Below are positions 1-9,572 of a stretch of DNA of 64,000 bases, piece after piece (position 1 is the stretch's first letter; each line of letters opens with the position of its first letter). This DNA comes from Acidaminococcus sp. Lineage in GTDB: Bacteria; Bacillota; Negativicutes; Acidaminococcales; Acidaminococcaceae. The notes beneath the pieces are model-generated. The model saw nothing but the letters and a program-made list of their open reading frames with translations, ran no database searches and had not been told where the DNA came from. Location of the stretch: positions 1,694,946-1,758,945 of the forward strand of contig JAKVOM010000001.1 of the NCBI GenBank assembly GCA_022482815.1, in the 5' to 3' direction. Made by a program: the position numbers and the translations under genes.

Positions 1-489
1 GCCGATACCATTGAAACGGGCGGCTTTACGCTGGCCCCCTATACATTGAAGCAAATCGCCGCAGCTTATGAAAAGCGCGGCATTATCATCATGACCGATC
101 CCGATGGGGCAGGGGAGCGTATCCGCCGCTACCTGACGGAACGTTTTCCCGAGGCGGGACAGGCTTTTGTGCCTAAGGCAGAAGCCCTGGCCCATCATGA
201 CGTGGGTATTGAGCAGGCTCAGCCGGAAGCTATCCGCAAGGCCCTTTCCAAGGTGCGCCATCGCGAGATGGTTCCGCAGCAGGAATTTACGGCACGGGAT
301 CTTTTTGATAACAACTGCTCCGGTTCACCGGAAGCTTCATTGCGGCGGGACAAACTGGGCGCTCTTCTGGGCATTGGCTACGGCAACGTGAAGAAAATGG
401 TGGAGCGGCTGAATCATTATGGCGTGACGCGTGAAGAATTTAATAAGGCCGTCGCCGCACTGGACGAAGAGGGGAAGGAACAAGACTGA
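1..489 (+). CDS. rnmV: Ribonuclease M5 (5S rRNA maturation), C-terminal part
   Basis: The reading frame is open from base 1, so the N-terminus lies outside the window. RNase M5 trims the 5S rRNA precursor in Firmicutes-type bacteria. The visible part begins inside the TOPRIM domain: the metal-binding D-x-D motif is in MTDPDGAGERIRRYL, about 30 residues into the fragment. The rest is the family's C-terminal region, with LGIGYGNVKKMVERLN near the end. The stop codon overlaps the rsmA start codon by one base (TGATG), implying translational coupling. The rnmV-rsmA order is a standard pairing, which supports the call over DnaG or another TOPRIM protein. The upstream catalytic glutamate cannot be checked. 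Confidence 0.9.
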   Translation, partial: ADTIETGGFTLAPYTLKQIAAAYEKRGIIIMTDPDGAGERIRRYLTERFPEAGQAFVPKAEALAHHDVGIEQAQPEAIRKALSKVRHREMVPQQEFTARDLFDNNCSGSPEASLRRDKLGALLGIGYGNVKKMVERLNHYGVTREEFNKAVAALDEEGKEQD

Positions 490-1355
490 TGGATGAACGT
501 GTACTGCATCCCGTGATTGCCAGCCGGGAAGTCACCCGATATATTTTGCAGACTTTCGGTCTGCATACCAAAAAGAAGTTCGGCCAGAACTTTCTCATTA
601 ATGAAAAGGTGGTGCGCGGAATTGCCGAAGCGGCTAAGATCGGCCCCGGAGACCTTGTCCTCGAAGTCGGACCCGGCATCGGCACGCTGACTCAGGCTCT
701 TGCCGAGACGGGAGCGGATGTGAGGAGCGTGGAGATTGACAAGACGCTGCTGCCCGTCCTTGCAAAGACGCTCGAGGGCTATGAGAATGTCAAAATCATT
801 CCGGGCGATATCCTGAAAGTAGACCTCAAGGAAATTACGGAAGGGCGTCCTTTTACGGTCGCCGCCAATCTTCCCTACTATATTACTACGCCGATTATTT
901 TTGCCCTGCTGGAACAGGAACTGCCTCTGAATCGTTTTGTCGTGATGGTCCAGAAAGAAGTGGCAGAACGCATGGTGGCAAAGCCGGGCGGCAAGGACTA
1001 CGGCCCGCTGTCGCTGGCTCTGCAGTATTATTCCGAGCCCAAGCTCGCCATCCCCGTACCGGCCCGCGATTTTATGCCGGCGCCGAAAGTGGATTCCATG
1101 GTCGTGGTCTGTGAAAAGCGCGAGAAACCTGCTGTCGACGTCAGCAGCAAAGTCTTCTTCAAAGTCGTGCGGGCTGCCTTCTCCCAGCGTCGTAAAATGC
1201 TTTCCAACTGCCTGAAATCCATTGTGCCGGAAGGCCATACGGCGGAAGAACTGCTTCTCAAGGCCGGCATCGACAAAAAGCGGAGAGGCGAATCCCTCTC
1301 CATGGAAGAATTCGGCCATCTTGCCAGGACCTACGAGGTGATGCTCCATGGGTAA
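489..1355 (+). CDS. rsmA: 16S rRNA (adenine1518/1519-N6)-dimethyltransferase RsmA/KsgA
   Basis: SAM-dependent enzyme that dimethylates two adjacent adenines in the 3' terminal helix of 16S rRNA, acting late in 30S assembly. The 288-residue length is normal. The substrate-binding lead KKKFGQNFL is at about residues 28-36, SAM motif I (LEVGPGIGTLT) at about 57-67, the acidic VEIDK at about 80, and the catalytic motif NLPYYITTPI at about 125-134. The C-terminal domain contains VRAAFSQRRKML, typical of KsgA rather than Erm methylases. It overlaps rnmV by one base and the following small gene by eight bases, so the three are probably one transcript. Confidence 0.96.
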   Translation: MDERVLHPVIASREVTRYILQTFGLHTKKKFGQNFLINEKVVRGIAEAAKIGPGDLVLEVGPGIGTLTQALAETGADVRSVEIDKTLLPVLAKTLEGYENVKIIPGDILKVDLKEITEGRPFTVAANLPYYITTPIIFALLEQELPLNRFVVMVQKEVAERMVAKPGGKDYGPLSLALQYYSEPKLAIPVPARDFMPAPKVDSMVVVCEKREKPAVDVSSKVFFKVVRAAFSQRRKMLSNCLKSIVPEGHTAEELLLKAGIDKKRRGESLSMEEFGHLARTYEVMLHG

Positions 1356-1602
1356 AAAGTATGATTACTTCAGCCATAAGGAATGCGAGTTCTTCCCGTG
1401 CCATAAAGGCGCCGATCCAGAGAATTTCAACTGCCTCTTTTGCTACTGCCCGCTGTATCTTGTAAAGGACTGCGGCGGGGCGTATACGTTTACAAAAGAA
1501 GGGATTAAGGATTGCTCCAGGTGCCTGTTCCCACATAAACGGGAGAATTATGGGACAGTTATACAGAAGTTAATGAAGGAAGTTAGGGAAAGGCACCCTT
1601 GA
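1348..1602 (+). CDS. Cysteine-rich small-domain protein
   Basis: An 84-residue protein with nine cysteines, several in closely spaced pairs (CEFFPC, CLFCYCPL, CSRC). This matches the family called cysteine-rich small domain, which probably binds metal. No enzymatic role is established for stand-alone members. The start lies eight bases inside rsmA, suggesting coupled translation. The protein has no signal peptide or membrane segment. The cysteine pattern (C-x4-C, C-x2-C-x-C, C-x2-C) would suit zinc or an Fe-S site, which is inference. It is the last gene of the rnmV-rsmA transcript; the next 1 kb is repeat DNA. Confidence 0.8.
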   Translation: MGKKYDYFSHKECEFFPCHKGADPENFNCLFCYCPLYLVKDCGGAYTFTKEGIKDCSRCLFPHKRENYGTVIQKLMKEVRERHP

Positions 1603-2510
1603 CGCTTTGGCGCTGTCGCGCTGTAGAAGCTGTGGCCGCCTGCGGCGGCTGGCCTGCGGCAGCGAGGAGCGCCTTCGGCACAAAATTATGATAGTACATG
1701 AGCTGTGAAGAAATGGTATTTCGTTTCTTCACAGCTTTTTTGGTAATTAAAACATTCTATCCTCCATCGCAAAAATATATAAAACCGCGGCCTTCGGCCG
1801 AATAGGAAGCTCACGCAGCTCCTTCTCGTCGCTACTTCTGAGAAACTTCGCGTCGACAACTCCCGCTGCGCTATGCTTGCGGATCGTTGGCGCTCAGTTC
1901 CGCTTCTCCTCCTTTCGACGCCGCGCAGCGGCGTGAAAGGAGGTCCAGACGTAGCCAATGCTTTGCATTGCCTGGAAAAAATTAAAAGAAGTGTGGAAAT
2001 TTACCGCGGCTCTTTTATATTTTCTTATTAGCAAACCTCCTTCGTCGGTTTGCCAAAATAAAATTAAAAATAGTTGCGGTAAATTTTTGTAGAGACCCTC
2101 TTTAAAACAAATGTGCAGTTTCGAAGGAAAAAACGAATTTTAGCCGGATAACAGGAATTGGTTCAATAGAAATGCTGTAAAATTCAAACCAGAATGCAAT
2201 ATAGTACACCTGGACCTCCTTTCAAGCCGCTATACGGCTTGGAAGAAGGTTCAGACGTAGCCAATGCTTCGCATTGCCTGAATATAAAAAAGAATAATAA
2301 GGGTCATCATCCACCGCAAAGCGGTCCCCCTTCCTCAATGTCGCGCAGCGACGTCGAGGAAGGTCTCTGCGGAGGAGGAGAGTTTTCTTCTTTCGCGCGA
2401 CAGCGCCACAGCTTTATAGCTTTCTTTTTGCGCGAAGCGCCACAGCGCTGCGCCGAAGGCGGCAGCGCCCTTTCTAAAGACAAAATCTTTGACTTTTTTC
2501 CTAAAAGGGG
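1603..2510. repeat. Mosaic block of short palindromic intergenic repeats
   Basis: No gene is supported here. The block is built of modules seen elsewhere in the window: a GC-rich unit around CCGCGGCCTTCGGCCG (1786-1940, related to 11280-11419 and 19345-19470), a GTAGCCAATGC..GCATTGCCTG unit (1950-1975 and 2247-2283), a GCAAACC..GGTTTGC hairpin (2032-2055), a GGATAACAGGAATTGG unit (2145-2195, related to 25272-25315), a CCGC..GCGG / TCGCGCAGCGACGTCGA unit (2312-2373), and GCGCGACAGCGCCACAG-like units (2393-2455). Each module is a small inverted repeat. Apparent reading frames through it consist only of repeat sequence. Confidence 0.75.
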
Positions 2511-2539
2511 TTGCATTTTTTTAGAAAGATGCTATTATT
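2511..2539 (+). promoter_or_regulatory. Predicted sigma-A type promoter of groESL
   Basis: A -35 box TTGCAT (2511-2516) and a -10 box TATTAT (2533-2538) are separated by 16 bases. The predicted start site falls just before or at the CIRCE operator, the usual arrangement for HrcA-controlled groESL. Confidence 0.7.
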
Positions 2540-2549
2540 AGTAATGTAG

Positions 2550-2576
2550 TTAGCACTCCTGTTAAATGAGTGCTAA
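2550..2576 (+). promoter_or_regulatory. CIRCE operator (HrcA binding site)
   Basis: A perfect inverted repeat, TTAGCACTC - 9 bases - GAGTGCTAA, exactly matches the CIRCE consensus. It lies between the promoter and groES, so HrcA repression of groESL and heat induction are expected from established knowledge. hrcA itself is not in the window. Confidence 0.97.
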
Positions 2577-2627
2577 TAAATCAAAAAGTTAATTTTGACA
2601 TAATGAAACGAAAGGGGATTATCGAGA

Positions 2628-2921
2628 ATGTTAAGACCTTTAGATGATCATGTTGTAGTTGAACCGATTGTGCAGGAAGAAAAGACCGAAAGCGGCATCT
2701 ATCTGCCGGACACGGCTCATAAAGACAAACCTCAGACCGGTAAGGTCATTGCTGTAGGTACCGGCCGTATGCTGGAAAACGGCACGAAGGTTCCTTCCGA
2801 AGTCAAGGTTGGCGAAACGGTTGTTTTTGCTAAGTACTCCGGCAGCGAAGTGGAACTGGACGGCAAGAACTACATCATCCTGAGAGACAGCGACATTCTG
2901 GCTGTGATTGAAGATAAGTGA
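2628..2921 (+). CDS. groES: Co-chaperonin GroES
   Basis: The 97-residue heptameric cap of the GroEL chamber; cytoplasmic. It opens with [14 protein letters not shown], carries the mobile loop at about residues 17-35 ([14 protein letters not shown]), and ends [13 protein letters not shown], all standard GroES features. The ribosome binding site is AAAGGGG ahead of the ATG. It is first in the groES-groEL operon, 65 bases upstream of groEL, under a CIRCE operator. Confidence 0.98.
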   Translation: MLRPLDDHVVVEPIVQEEKTESGIYLPDTAHKDKPQTGKVIAVGTGRMLENGTKVPSEVKVGETVVFAKYSGSEVELDGKNYIILRDSDILAVIEDK

Positions 2922-2959
2922 ATCGCCCCGTTTTACGTGGATTATCATTCACCATTTAA

Positions 2960-4612
<1,653 letters not shown>

Positions 4613-4680
4613 TTCCTGCCTCCCCATAAGATGTATATGTAAGCTGCGGTTTTGCCGAAGCTGACATAAGGAAAAGTATG

Positions 4681-4715
4681 AAAGACCTCCCACGTGAATG
4701 TGTGGGAGGTCTTTT
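4681..4715 (+). terminator. Intrinsic terminator of groESL
   Basis: A 13-bp stem (AAAGACCTCCCAC with GTGGGAGGTCTTT) and 8-base loop, followed by a T-containing tail, 69 bases after the groEL stop codon. Confidence 0.85.
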
Positions 4716-4889
4716 AGTTAAATCATAGCCAACCGACGCAGGATGTTGGCTTGCAGCGTGTGATGGACTACTCTGCCGAAGGCTGTTTCAACTGTTATTA
4801 CGGCTTTTTATTATTTTAGCCATTTAAAGAGTCAAAAATTATAAAATAAATATAAATAAAAATATTTTCTTAATTAATTAAAATAGTTA
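4716..4889. other. AT-rich spacer between groESL and tpx
   Basis: No gene is seen. It holds a small GCCAAC..GTTGGC hairpin (about 4728-4755), then a very AT-rich stretch leading into the tpx promoter. Confidence 0.5.
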
Positions 4890-4918
4890 TTTACAATTTT
4901 ATAACCGTATGCTATCAT
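4890..4918 (+). promoter_or_regulatory. Predicted promoter of tpx
   Basis: TTTACA (4890-4895), a 17-base spacer, and TATCAT (4913-4918). A partly dyad AT-rich sequence overlaps the spacer (TTACAATTTTATAA), but its match to a PerR box is weak. Confidence 0.55.
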
Positions 4919-4982
4919 ATGAGTGACGAAGAGATATCGTCAAATATGATGATTAACCTTATCCGTGAGGAGGAATAAATTA

Positions 4983-5498
4983 ATGCAAAAACGTGTTGGT
5001 GCCGTTACTTTTGGCGGCAGTCCTGTAACTCTTGCAGGGCCTGAAATCAAAGTGGGGCAGAAGGCTCCCGATTTTAAGGTCCTTGATAATAATCTTGCTG
5101 AAAAGAGCCTGAAGGATTACGAAGGGAAGATCAAAGTGATCTCGGTGGTTCCTTCCCTTGACACGGGCGTCTGCGATGCCCAGACTCGTTGGTTCAACAA
5201 AGATGTAACGGGTATTTCTTCCGACGTCGTCGTTCTTACAATCTCCATGGATCTTCCCTTCGCCCAGGCTCGTTGGTGCGGGGCAGCCGGTGTCAAAAAT
5301 GTGGTGACGCTCTCCGATCATAAAGATGCTTCCTTCGGAACCAATTATGGATTCCTCATGGAGGAACATCGCCTGGAAGCCCGCGGCGTCGTTGTCGTCG
5401 ATAAGAATGACACCGTACGCTATGTGGAATATGTACCGGAAGTCACTCACACCATCAACTTCGATGGCGTACTGGCTGCTGTGAAAGCTTTGCTCTGA
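4983..5498 (+). CDS. tpx: Thiol peroxidase (Tpx-type peroxiredoxin)
   Basis: Reduces hydrogen peroxide and organic hydroperoxides using a peroxidatic cysteine, recycled by thioredoxin; cytoplasmic. The active-site motif VPSLDTGVCDAQTRWFN holds the peroxidatic cysteine (about residue 60), and LSDHKDASFGTNYG (about 109-122) contains family-typical residues. The resolving cysteine is probably that in ARWCGAAGVKN (about residue 94). The start is set at 4983, where GAGGAGG (4967-4973) has correct spacing; an upstream GTG at 4965 would overlap the ribosome binding site. Length (171) is normal. It is monocistronic with its own promoter and terminator. Confidence 0.93.
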   Translation: MQKRVGAVTFGGSPVTLAGPEIKVGQKAPDFKVLDNNLAEKSLKDYEGKIKVISVVPSLDTGVCDAQTRWFNKDVTGISSDVVVLTISMDLPFAQARWCGAAGVKNVVTLSDHKDASFGTNYGFLMEEHRLEARGVVVVDKNDTVRYVEYVPEVTHTINFDGVLAAVKALL

Positions 5499-5538
5499 TT
5501 GTTCTCCACTTTTTCCCCAGTTTGATAATCCCTATTGG

Positions 5539-5572
5539 TCCTGTGGATCCCCATCCACAGGACACTTTTTTT
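5539..5572 (+). terminator. Intrinsic terminator of tpx
   Basis: A 10-bp stem TCCTGTGGAT / ATCCACAGGA with a CCCC loop and a following T-run. Confidence 0.9.
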
Positions 5573-5945
5573 GTGCCAAACCGTAAGGTTTGGCATCCTC
5601 TGGGACCTCCTTTCAAGCCGTTTTGTGGCTTCGAAAGGAGGGGAACCGCAGTCAGCACTGACGGTAGGAAGCGCTGACGATAGCGGTGGAGGATAGCTTC
5701 TTTTTCGTCCCCTCTGAAGGAGGAGGTGCCACGAAGTGGCGGAGGATAGCTCTTAAAAACGCTGGCCGCACGTCGCTGGTCGCTCGTGGAAGCCAAATTG
5801 CCGAGGAGACCTTCTTCAATGTCGCACAGCGACGTCGAAGAAGGTCTCTGCGATGAAGGATAGTTTCTTTCTCGCCGCCTTCGGCGGCCAAAGCGTCACA
5901 GCGGTTTTTCGCGCGATAGCGCCACAGCACGCTAACTTATTTTCC
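5573..5945. repeat. Mosaic block of short palindromic intergenic repeats
   Basis: Contains the GCCAAACCGTAAGGTTTGGC hairpin (from 5576), a GAAGGAGGAGGTGCCACGAAGTGGCGGAGGATAG-like unit (5717-5750, interrupted relative to other copies), the TCGCACAGCGACGTCGA unit (5820-5840), and CGCCGCCTTCGGCGG / GCGCGATAGCGCCACAGC units (5875-5930). The modules are shared with most large gaps in the window. No gene is supported. Confidence 0.7.
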
Positions 5946-6226
5946 GCTATCCACTACTCACTATCCACTTTTTTACTGCAACAACCGTCCATCCAATATA
6001 GAACTAATTCCATATTGGGTGGAGCCACTACAATCATAATTTTTACTTTCTTTACTGAGATAAAAAATAGGGACAGTAATTCTGCAAATCTGACAAATAA
6101 AATTAAAAATGTGTAACGGGTATGAAACGAAACATGGCATTATATGGTTACAATTTTAAAATAAATAGTAAATTCGTAAATTTTTGTAATTTCTGAAAAT
6201 ATGTAGATTTCTTTTGAACTTTTCTG

Positions 6227-6317
6227 TATAATGGGATGGAGACAGGGGAGAAGGCGGTAAATAACGGTCAGCAAAGAACGGGATCCCCGCCTGACCGTTT
6301 TCCTGCATGCCGCCTTC
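6227..6317 (+). promoter_or_regulatory. Promoter -10 and structured leader upstream of the AbgT gene
   Basis: TATAAT at 6227-6232 predicts a transcript start near 6239; no convincing -35 is seen. The leader then forms nested helices: outer GAAGGCGG (6250-6257) with CCGCCTTC (6310-6317), inner AACGGTCAG (6263-6271) with CTGACCGTT (6291-6299), and GGGGATCCCC-like self-pairing at the apex. No known riboswitch class is recognised. A further small hairpin (6342-6357) overlaps the gene's ribosome binding site. Confidence 0.5.
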
Positions 6318-6371
6318 TATCCCAAAATAGAACGGATAAAGTCCTTTATACTAAGGAGGTCTATCAAAAAA

Positions 6372-7973
6372 ATGCAGAAAGCTGCTCAAAAGAAGTCATG
6401 GATGAACAAGTTCATCGATACCATTGAGTATTGGGGAAATAAATTGCCCCATCCTTTTCTTCTCTTTGGCATCCTCGTCATTATCACAATGATTGGTTCC
6501 TGGATCCTTTCCCAGGCTGGCTGCAGCATTACGTATATGGCTGCTTCCCGTACCCCGGGAGAGCCCGAAAAGGCCGTGACGATTGCGGTTACAAACCTTT
6601 TGTCCGGCGATAATATCCGCTATCTCATTACGAAATATCCGGACATTTTCATTGGCTATCCTCCGATGAAACTCGTCCTTGTCATGATGGCAGCGACGGC
6701 CTTTATCGAAAAGACCGGTTTCTTCAGCACCCTCATGAAAAAGTACCTGCTCCGCGCACCCCGCAGCCTTGTTACTTTTGCCGTGGTGTTCGTCGGTGTC
6801 AACTCCAACCTGATGAGTGACGCCGGTACGCTCTTTGCTCTCACCATGGGCGGCATCATCTTTGCAGCCCTGGGGCGCAACCCTCTCATTGGTGTTATTC
6901 TCGGGTGGGCGAGCTCTTCCGGCGGGTTTACAGCTAACTTGTTCCTTGCCGGAACGGACGCGCTGCTTGCCGGCATTACGGAAGGCGTCGTCAAGGAAAT
7001 GGGCGTCCAGGTCGATATCAATCCGGCGATGAACTATTTCTTCATGGCTTCCGCGACCTTTTTCCTGTCCGTGACACTGACCCTTTTCACGGAAAAAGTC
7101 GTCTGCAGGATGGTCGGCGACGGCAGCGGCAAAGTAGACCTTGCCATGCTGGAAGAACATAAGTTGACCACCGATCAGGAAAAAGGCCTGCGCTGGGCTT
7201 TTTATGGATTCCTTTTCTTCCTTGCTGTTATCGCTGCCCTGACGGTTCCGTCCTGGGCTATTTTGCGGAATCCTCAGGGACGCTTCCTGCCTAAATCTCC
7301 ATTCTTCGCCGGCATCATTACCATTATCGCTTTCTTCTTCGTAGCAACGGGCCTGCCTTACGGCGTGGCAACGGGAGAAATCAAGAAATGGAAGGACATT
7401 CCGAGACTTGTTTCCGCCGGCCTTCGCGAGGCCATTCCGCTTCTTACCACGACGATGATGGCGGCGGTCTTTATCGATATGATGAACAAGTCGAACATGT
7501 TCAAAATCGTGGCTGTCGCGGGGGCTGAAGTCCTGCGGGGCGCCCATATCGGACTCCTGCCGCTTTGCCTCATGATTATCGTGGTTACGACCATCATCAA
7601 CCCGTTCATGACGAGCGGTTCTTCCAAGTGGCTCATCATCGCTCCGATGATTGTGCCGATGTTCACCATGCTGAATGTCCATCCGGCCTATGCCCAGCTG
7701 GCGTACCGCATCGGTGACTCGGCGACCAACATCTGCTCACCGCTGCAGGAACTGCTGCCTGTCATTATCGGCATGCTGACGCAGTATCAGGCAGAGGGGA
7801 AGATTCCTCTGAGGCCCGGTGAAACGGAGCATCGCAAAATCGGTATCGGAACTATCTTCTCCCTTACGATTCCGTATGCGATGGTCATTCTGCTCACCAT
7901 GACGGCCATGCTGATTGTCTGGCTGACCTTTGATCTTCCTATCGGACCGGGCGTCCCCATGCACATCCATTAA
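6372..7973 (+). CDS. abgT: AbgT-family transporter
   Basis: A 533-residue inner-membrane protein of the AbgT family, whose members import p-aminobenzoyl-glutamate or export sulfonamide-like antimetabolites. About a dozen hydrophobic segments are visible. Family-typical motifs include HPFLLFGIL near the N-terminus, GVNSNLMSDAGT (about 140), GWASSSGGFTANLFLAGTDALLAGIT (about 180-205, in two runs) and the late NPFMTSGSSKW / SPLQELLP segments. The ribosome binding site AAGGAGG (6354-6360) supports the start. The next gene downstream encodes an amidohydrolase, but a terminator separates them. No M20 peptidase (AbgA/AbgB) is nearby, so the real substrate is unknown. Confidence 0.88.
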   Translation: MQKAAQKKSWMNKFIDTIEYWGNKLPHPFLLFGILVIITMIGSWILSQAGCSITYMAASRTPGEPEKAVTIAVTNLLSGDNIRYLITKYPDIFIGYPPMKLVLVMMAATAFIEKTGFFSTLMKKYLLRAPRSLVTFAVVFVGVNSNLMSDAGTLFALTMGGIIFAALGRNPLIGVILGWASSSGGFTANLFLAGTDALLAGITEGVVKEMGVQVDINPAMNYFFMASATFFLSVTLTLFTEKVVCRMVGDGSGKVDLAMLEEHKLTTDQEKGLRWAFYGFLFFLAVIAALTVPSWAILRNPQGRFLPKSPFFAGIITIIAFFFVATGLPYGVATGEIKKWKDIPRLVSAGLREAIPLLTTTMMAAVFIDMMNKSNMFKIVAVAGAEVLRGAHIGLLPLCLMIIVVTTIINPFMTSGSSKWLIIAPMIVPMFTMLNVHPAYAQLAYRIGDSATNICSPLQELLPVIIGMLTQYQAEGKIPLRPGETEHRKIGIGTIFSLTIPYAMVILLTMTAMLIVWLTFDLPIGPGVPMHIH

Positions 7974-8087
7974 GAGGAATGTGGTCAAAAGCTTCAGCTT
8001 TCCTTTCACAACTTTCCGCTCGCAGGTTGCAGTCATTTGAAGCAGTCAGTAACTACAGATTGATTATGACCACTTTTTCCTAAAACA

Positions 8088-8123
8088 GGGCACATGCTTT
8101 ATCAAAGTGTGTGCCCTTGATTT
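8088..8123 (+). terminator. Intrinsic terminator of the AbgT gene
   Basis: GGGCACA (8088-8094) pairs with TGTGCCC (8110-8116), with an internal CTTT/AAAG extension and a T-rich tail. Confidence 0.75.
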
Positions 8124-8229
8124 ATATCTTTTACATACAGCTCACGACTCACAACTTATAACATATAGCATGCCTCATCTGGCAGTGCTATACTAAAAAT
8201 AACTTATCACTTGAGGAGGCTCATGTTCT

Positions 8230-9330
8230 ATGCTCATTCAGCATGCTCACATAGTAAGTCCCCATGTCGAAGAAGGGGACTATGATATTCGAATCCGGGA
8301 CGGTAAAATTGCCGAAGTCGGGGAGTCCCTTTCCGCAGAGGGGGAAACTCTTTTTGATGCCGCCGGAGCTTACGTCACACCGGGGCTCATCGATGCTCAC
8401 ACCCATCTGGGGCTCAAGGCCGACTCCCTTGGCGACTTTTATGCCGATCACAACGAAAAGAAGATGATTCTTGCTCCGGAAATGCGTGCTATTGACGCCA
8501 TCAATCCCCTGGACCGTACTTTTGAAGAGGCACGGAAGGCGGGGATTACGACCTGCGCCAGCGGCCCGGGCTCCCTCAACGTCATTGGGGGTCAGTTTGC
8601 CTGTATCAAGACGCGAGGCAAAATCATCGATGAAATGGTTCTTGATCCTTATTTTGCCATGAAGTGCGCCCTGGGAGAGAACCCCAAGAAGGGTTACGAA
8701 ACCACGAGAATGGGCATTGCTTCGACGCTTCGGGAATTTCTGCTGGCAGCCAAAGTTTATGCCGAAAGCAAGGTGCGGGATTATGACCGTAAATTTGAAC
8801 CCATGGTTCCCGTCATGCGCCGGGAAAAAGCCCTCAAGATTCATTGTCATGAAGCCCAGGATATCGTCACGGCCATTCGTATCTGTGATGAATTTCACCT
8901 CAAATTTACCTTGGATCATGTGACTTGTGGTACGGATATCATTGAATACCTGCAAAAAAGACCGGAAATTCCTCTGCTTATCGGTCCGAGCCTTGGCGCC
9001 CGCGGGAAGGTCGAGCTTCATGGCAAGGGCTTTGAAGGAGCAGCACGGCTGTCGGAAGGACGGGACATCTGCCTCATTACGGACGCACCGGTCATTCCGC
9101 TGCAGTATCTGCCCGTTTGTGCTGGCATTGCCATTAGTAAGGGTATGGATGAAAGAAAAGCCCTTGAAGCCATTACCATCAATCCTGCCCGTGTCATGGG
9201 CGTCGATAATCGCGTCGGGAGCGTGGAAGTTGGTAAAGATGCGGATTTGGTGTTCTATAAGGAGAAGCCGTTTAGGGTGATTCAGGATCCGCTCAGAGTG
9301 ATGATGGATGGGGAGTTTGTAGAGGACTGA
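8230..9330 (+). CDS. Metal-dependent amidohydrolase (imidazolonepropionase-like superfamily)
   Basis: A 366-residue amidohydrolase-fold protein that should hydrolyse a C-N bond with one or two metal ions. The N-terminal metal ligands are in LIDAHTHLG (HTH at 57-59). Further ligand motifs are IHCHEAQD (about 204) and LDHVTCGTD (about 232), and the catalytic aspartate is in ITDAPVIP (about 284). The C-terminal KDADLVFYKEKP closes the composite beta-sandwich typical of the superfamily. The start is set by GAGGAGG at 8213-8219. Substrate cannot be read from sequence. Its position after the AbgT gene suggests, weakly, an amide or dipeptide-like substrate. Structured RNA copy A starts 9 bases after its stop codon. 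Confidence 0.85.
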   Translation: MLIQHAHIVSPHVEEGDYDIRIRDGKIAEVGESLSAEGETLFDAAGAYVTPGLIDAHTHLGLKADSLGDFYADHNEKKMILAPEMRAIDAINPLDRTFEEARKAGITTCASGPGSLNVIGGQFACIKTRGKIIDEMVLDPYFAMKCALGENPKKGYETTRMGIASTLREFLLAAKVYAESKVRDYDRKFEPMVPVMRREKALKIHCHEAQDIVTAIRICDEFHLKFTLDHVTCGTDIIEYLQKRPEIPLLIGPSLGARGKVELHGKGFEGAARLSEGRDICLITDAPVIPLQYLPVCAGIAISKGMDERKALEAITINPARVMGVDNRVGSVEVGKDADLVFYKEKPFRVIQDPLRVMMDGEFVED

Positions 9331-9339
9331 CGGGGCAGG

Positions 9340-9572
9340 TTAAAGGCACCTGCCTTACCCGGGTGCTCGGCTGGCCTCGCACGCCTTGTAAGGCAGAGTT
9401 TTTTCTAAGGAAGTTTTTGATGTCCTTTGCAGAATCCATCTCCATCTGCTTTGTCAGGCGGGCACGTGACCCATCGAGGTACTATTTGTGTACATCTTCT
9501 GGGTCCCGTGCCCGTCTTTCGCGCATCTGGAGCCGTCTTGCAGCAGAGTCCATCAGAAACAATATAAAAAGA
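9340..9572 (+). ncRNA. Three-copy structured element, copy A, 5' part (interrupted by IS)
   Basis: Begins TTAAAGGCACC just after the amidohydrolase stop codon. Hairpin 1 pairs GCCTTAC with GTAAGGC and is followed by AGAGTTTTTTCTAAGGAA. Hairpin 2 is a long interrupted stem: CTTTGC/GCAGAG, CTCCA/TGGAG, GGGCACG/CGTGCCC, GACCCA/TGGGTC and an apical GTAC/GTAC. The helices are shared with copies B and C, with compensating base changes. An ISL3 element sits between hairpin 2 and hairpin 3; the remainder is at 11032-11091. Transcription and function are unknown. Confidence 0.7.

Noticed and set aside
417-1349. Long minus-strand open frame opposite rsmA (also similar long frames opposite groEL, the autotransporter and the leu genes)
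   Set aside because: Each lies wholly opposite a gene with clear family motifs, lacks its own ribosome binding site and shows no recognisable domain; they are codon-bias shadows.
2194-2541. Small open frame in the gap upstream of groES
   Set aside because: Composed entirely of intergenic repeat modules and overlaps the groESL promoter.
4890-4918. PerR box in the tpx promoter
   Set aside because: Only about ten of fifteen consensus positions match; too weak to annotate as an operator.
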